Assembly: GCA_905221605.1 (NCBI GenBank) | Contig: CAJNDS010000984.1 | Span: forward strand, 1-45,293 | Length of the DNA: 45,293 bases | Origin: Symbiodinium natans | Taxonomy: Eukaryota; Sar; Dinophyceae; Suessiales; Symbiodiniaceae | Reading direction: 5' to 3' | Shown: positions 40,878 to 45,293 of the stretch, piece after piece | Position numbering within the stretch: position 1 is the stretch's first letter | How the letters are laid out: each line of letters starts with the position of its first letter | Program-made: the position numbers and the translations under genes | The notes under the pieces: model-generated | Told to the model about the DNA's origin: nothing | Databases searched by the model: none | Seen by the model: the letters and a program-made list of their open reading frames with translations, nothing else

Positions 40878-41214
40878 TCAAAGGAGCATCCATTCCTCAT
40901 CATCTTCCGACAAGGCCAGCATCCTTCTCGACACATCAGGGCCATACACCATAATCACCAGCCTTCCCAGGTACCTGTTTACACGTCCGCTGCCATCAAT
41001 CATCAGGGATGGGTTTGTGGGATCGACATAGAAATCGATGTTCCAAAGCCTCGCATCTTCACAGCATCGGAAATTCCGGAGCTGCAGATGGAGGTTAGCT
41101 GCATTCAGGCTTCTTTGGACATTCCAATTCCCACAGCTGCCCCAGGCTATGTTGCCTCTCCTGGTGCGACGGACAAAGTGGGTACGATATGACTGCGACA
41201 GTTCCAGGAAAAGC
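40878..41214 (-). CDS. Exon-like reading frame of an unknown protein
   Basis: The minus-strand frame is open from a GTGAAG acceptor at 41215 to a TGA at 40878. Blocks are LFLELSQSYRTHFVRRTRRG, AWGSCGNWNVQRSLNAANLH, RLWNIDFYVDPTNPSLMIDG and SRRMLALSEDDEEW. About 111 codons with rich, non-repetitive composition make coding likely. A GAG|GTGATG donor lies one base after the stop. The family is not recognised. It sits between hairpin modules and within the single-copy interior of the long-repeat region. Confidence 0.5.
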
Positions 41215-43830
41215 CTTCACGACGCCCCTGGTGTGACCATGCAAATACACAGCATGCAATTGCCGGCATGGTCCGTCGCTCTCCGTCTGCCTTGCAGCAA
41301 GTCTCTTTGGCGTGTGGCACACTGTCCAGGGCACTGTGGACGGCCACTCTGCTCGCCGATAGCCCACGGGCGGAAATCTGGGGTTGAGACGGGGCCCTGT
41401 TCCAACAAAGGAAGTTAAGGCCTCGGAACCCGATTCGCTCGCACAGGTCTGCTATCTTCTTGCACCTCAGTTCCAGGAGGTGTTTCCCTCAACCGTAGTG
41501 AGGCCGAACTATGTTGTCCCTCCGAAGCGAGGCCGAAGACTTTCCACAATCCTCAGCTCAGGCGAGGCCGACAACACCCTCAGCAGAGGTCGAAAGTTCC
41601 CTCAGCACTCGGCGAGGCCGTACACAGGCAGCTATGTGGCTGGCAGAACTACCGAGCAAACACAGTGGTTTCGGTTTGAGTCCTGTTGGAGCCCACCCTT
41701 AGGTACAGCCTCCAGGCCACCGATCCGCTCACTACCTGCGCACCCCACCGGGGTTGAGCCGAGACTTGAGCCAGACAGGAACTTTCGTCTGCACGCTGCG
41801 AGGCGTAGCCACCCGAAGGGGCCGTTGGTCAGGGTGAAACTAAACTAAAAATTACCTCGCTTGAGGTGTTGCGTTCTCAGCTAGGCCCTCTCTCAGCTGC
41901 AACCCTCAGCACTCGCGAGGCCGAACTTTGCCCTCCGCATGCATTGCTGTTGAGGCACTTTGTGGCATCAGCCTCCGTAAGTTTGGCAATCCCCACTCAG
42001 CACTGGATGTTCTGTTCGAGGCATATTCCCTCAGCGCATGCGAGGCCGCAAAGTGAAACACGTGAGGTATGAAAAACTGCTACTCCAGGTTCGTCCGCAG
42101 CTCCGGCTTTCTCGCACTTACTAACCGTGCCTTGCAGCCTCCCCCAAAGTATCGTCACCCTGGCTTTCTCGCTCTTACTCACCAGTTGACCAATAATGCA
42201 TCTCACGCGGTTGCTTCATGGTAAAACTGCAGCTCGAGGTCCCGGCGTTCTAGCTCTTACTAACCCGGACCGACACTGCAGAGAAGCATTGACTGTTGTT
42301 CCCTCAGCGGAGGCGAGGCCGAACAACCATTCCGCTGCATCAGCGCAGCCAGGCCCTCAGCTCCTCACTGAGCCAGGGCTCTCTTTAGACAGAGTTCCCC
42401 TGCTGGCAAGCCCTCTATCTCTTTGTGACCCCCGCGGTGCCACGTATAAGCAGCTGCTCCGCGTGTCTTAGGACCACAGTTTTCATTCGGATTTGTTGTT
42501 GTAGGCCTTCCAGTGCTTGAGGCCGAATCCAAACACCACATCTCACGTCACACGGCGAGGCAATTTGGCTCCAACATCTGAAGATAGTGACACATACTCT
42601 GCGTGGCGTCCGCGTGAGCTAGCCTGTCCTAGAGTTTAGGAGTTCGGCTCCTTTCATCGCTTGTCTTACCACAGGTCTCTTTCGGTGGCCCGTACTCAGC
42701 AGCCAGCACATGTACCATCCTCAGACGCCAGAGCCGCCTTGCCCCAGCAAGTGCCCATACAAACCACTCACCAGACAGTGAGAGCCAACTTCTTCAAACT
42801 ACCTCCAGCGGCCGTGCCGCGAGGACCTAAACATCTGCAAGGTTCCGCCTTGTCTGTGTGCACGGACAGACCCCAGCCCTTGCAGGAGACGTGGATGTAA
42901 ACAAAAGCAGGCCTGCCATGTCCAGCAGGCTGATTACCATTGGTTGCCTTCAGATGGGAAAAGCGCGAAGATCGGGTAACCTCCATCTGAATCCTTCCGG
43001 CCAATACCAACCCTTACAAACCCTCAGCACGGAGCGAGGCCGAAGGAGGCTTTCTTGGACTATTGGTTTTCCGGGGAGCAGCCACCAACAGCTGCTCTTC
43101 AACTTGCACTGCGCCGCACCACAGTCCTACTGCAAGTTCTTTGGCAACAGTTTCTCAGTAGCACCAGTCAATGAGCTTTACGACACTGATGCCTCTGGTT
43201 ATTTGTGTCCAGGCAGATCCACCAGGGTTGGGCCAAATCTTTTCTACCTGATTCTACCTGCGAAGAAAATCCTGTTGTGCTCAGCTTGCCGATCCCCGAA
43301 AACCTGCAAGCTTGGGCTCGAGCACACCGCTATTGTTCGGGACACTCCTGTCACCACTGCAAGGATGCCGCTTGCAGTGCGACGTTGGCCTGCACTGTCT
43401 GCAGCGTGCCTGGCCGTTTTCCCCCGTGTTTCGGACTCACCTTCGTTTTCCACACAAGCGAGCGAGGAACCCAAACTCACCCTAACACAAGCCCTCAATC
43501 CAAATGAGGGTCGGCGGGTTTTGTTCACCCAGAGACAGCAGGAATCTCTGGTGAGCAACAGGCTCTAGCGTCACCCCTCAAGCAAACCGAGGCTGTAACT
43601 CTCACTGTGACCCAGAGCAGACTGTAGGCCACAAGGTTCCCTCAGCAACGCAAGGACGAAACGCTTCCCTCTAGCGAAGCGAGGCCGAAAACTGTGCACT
43701 CGAACGTCCTTCGTCGTCGGCAGCAGTTGGCGGGCCGCCGCTCTATGACAGCTTAGCCGGTCAGCCGGCCTACGAGCAAACGCAGTTTTGCCAGGGCCTC
43801 AAAACGGAACCTACCCTAGACAGGAACTTT
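41215..43830. other. Interior of the repeat region, hairpin modules, no firm gene
   Basis: Carries many hairpin modules, a third 37-base copy of the long-repeat head at 41786, and further CTTTCTCGCNCTTACT modules (42106, 42160, 42244). A plus-strand frame at 42858-43568 stays open for 236 codons (with NELYDTDASGYLCPG), but it has no ATG at its start, crosses a hairpin module, and all alternative frames are also open in parts. Confidence 0.4.
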
Positions 43831-45293
43831 CGTCTGCACGCTGCGAGGCGTAGCCACCCGAAGGGGCTGTGGGTTCAAGTGAAACAAAAGCTTACTAAAA
43901 CTGTGGGGTGAAACTGCCGGTAAGTTTCCCCTCTCATTCCTTGTCCTCGGTTTTGACGTACCGCTACCCTCAACCGAAGTGAGGCCGGAATGTCGTTTTG
44001 ACCAAGTCGTTGCTATTGGCTTGAAGACTTTGGCCAAGGCAAATTGCCTGTATGCTTGCACATTCTCTGTGTTGTCTATTCGGGAGGTGATCCATGCCCT
44101 CGTTCGTGGAGGCCGCTATCCCTCAACCGAATGGAGGTCAATTCCTGTAGACCCAGATGCTCGTCCTACGAGTCTCATTGCATGTCCTGAGTGCTTCCAT
44201 CCACACCCCTCTACCGTAGTGAGGCCGGACATGTCTTCAAACCAGGTCATGGCCCGAGGCTTCATGGACTCTGGTTACGGTGGCTGCCTCTTGATGCACA
44301 GGGCATACTTCCTGTGGCTTTTGCCGGGAGGTGATCCATGCCCTCCGATTCTCAGAGGCCGCTATCCCTCTACCGGCGGGGTGGTCAATCCCCATATACA
44401 GACCGTTCCGATGAGGCCCAATTCTGCACTTTCTTGTCATCTCACCTTGACGGATCCATGCCCTCGATTCACACATCTCCAACACGAGCCAAGCAGGAGG
44501 AACAGGTGAAGTACCTGCCCAAACATACCCCTTTTTAGGCTGGAGGACGCTAAGCGACCGAAATCGCCGCTACGCACCGGTGACCCCACGCCACACACCT
44601 TCAACAGGTGGCCGGTACAGGCGCCTGACAGGGGGCCGGGCAAGGTGCCGACTACCAGGTCAAACCCACCCTGCCTGTGAGGATATTATGTACGAGGCCG
44701 CTATCCATTGTGAGACTTGACATTCTCCAACCAGCCGTAGCCATTGTTCCAAAGACAGTCGGCTGGCTCTCTTGTTTGCCACCAAAACTCCATACTCTCA
44801 CTTGGGAGTCGATTACCCTCAACCGAAGTGAGGCCCACTCTGCGACCACGGGTTAGCAGCATGCTTGGTCCTTGTGGGCATTTCTGAAAGCAGTGACAAC
44901 GAATCCTCCACGGAGTACGTCCCGGCTAATCCAGGGTTCTCAGCAGCTCCGGTGTTCTCGCACTTACTAACCGTGCCTTGCTGTTCTCCCCAGAATCGCC
45001 CTGGCTTTCTCGCACTTACTTACCAGTCGACGTATTCCTCACCACAAAGTTCACTGCCATTGGGACTCGAGGCTTCTCCAGTGCAATGCTGGTACCTGCC
45101 CTTTGCTGGCCTCCATGCCTGGCCAGTGTCCCTCATCCATATTCTGGAGTTTGCTCTTTATAGCCCACATTCCCTCAGACCAAAGTCGAGGCCGAATGTT
45201 GCATTGTTTGATTGAGCACTGCTGGGCTGCGGTTGTACCTATCAATTGCTCCGACACACCGGCACCGCGGAGTCTATGCTTCAAGCTGCTTTA
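43831..45293. repeat. Long direct repeat, copy 2 (cut by the window end)
   Basis: Same order and orientation as 38962-40399, displaced by 4,869 bases at the head. It differs by indels, for example near 44250 and 44745. It may extend beyond the window, so LTR-like flanks and a tandem array of about 4.87-kb units cannot be told apart. Confidence 0.9.

Larger units (their letters stand above)
39098..45200. repeat. Dispersed hairpin module CCCTCA-(N)-GCGAGGCCGAA, more than 20 copies
   Basis: Examples start at about 39098, 39338, 39914, 40276, 40514, 40589, 40621, 40652, 41486, 41518, 41550, 41598, 41901, 42028, 42300, 43020, 43667, 43967, 44208, 44816 and 45172. The 5' CCTCA and 3' TGAGG or GAGG can pair around a 6-8 base variable loop, and the GGCCGAA tail is the most constant part. 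Copies occur inside the long direct repeats and between them. Confidence 0.85.

Noticed and set aside
42858-43568. 236-codon plus-strand frame
   Set aside because: It has no ATG at its start, crosses a hairpin module, and competing frames on both strands are open. Mentioned only as weak.

Overview
This window looks like nuclear DNA of a dinoflagellate. Four things seen in the sequence point there. (1) Degenerate TTTAGGG/CCCTAAA telomere-like DNA runs through most non-coding sequence from 0 to about 35 kb. (2) Three multi-exon genes can be hand-assembled, and many of their introns begin with GC instead of GT. (3) A decayed reverse transcriptase with a YFDD box and a WYIDN RNase H block resembles a family I associate with dinoflagellate genomes. 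(4) A LINE-like retroelement carries ORFs of a type I associate with the same group. All assignments are from reading the sequence; no database was searched.

Layout. 0.7-1.4 kb (minus): remnant of a reverse transcriptase / RNase H gene. 2.27-5.65 kb (minus): eight phase-consistent exons encoding the C-terminus of a methyltransferase-like protein with the motif VVVKLDID...LVDEIFFEYHF. More short exons follow upstream (5.9-8.5 kb), then a second chain of twelve exons (9.58-15.50 kb) that may be the same gene or its neighbour. Their introns hold most of the telomere-like arrays and two minisatellites. 17.85-24.17 kb (plus): a 6.3-kb non-LTR retrotransposon with ORF1 and a frameshifted ORF2 (endonuclease, RNase H, reverse transcriptase), flanked by a 13-bp direct repeat in telomere-like sequence. 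It is peppered with a 12-bp motif, GACCACACCGCC. 24.2-26.8 kb: telomere-like DNA with weak exon candidates. 27.13-28.28 kb (minus): an intact single-exon family-31-type glycosyltransferase. 29.88-33.87 kb (minus): a ten-exon gene for a secreted five-bladed-propeller glycosidase-like protein of 504 aa. 34.9 kb onward: composition changes, telomere-like DNA nearly vanishes, and only isolated exon candidates are seen. 38.96-45.29 kb: two long direct repeats (about 1.44 kb, 4.87 kb apart) in a region strewn with a short hairpin module ending GCGAGGCCGAA.

How it works together: the recognisable cellular genes all lie on the minus strand, and two of them (glycosyltransferase and glycosidase-like protein) would act on glycans in the secretory pathway. 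The most unusual signals are the 12-bp motif repeated through the retrotransposon in more than one reading frame, the use of telomere-like DNA as intron filler, and the hairpin-module array at the right end. Exon junctions were chosen by hand to keep frame, so they are models and not observations.
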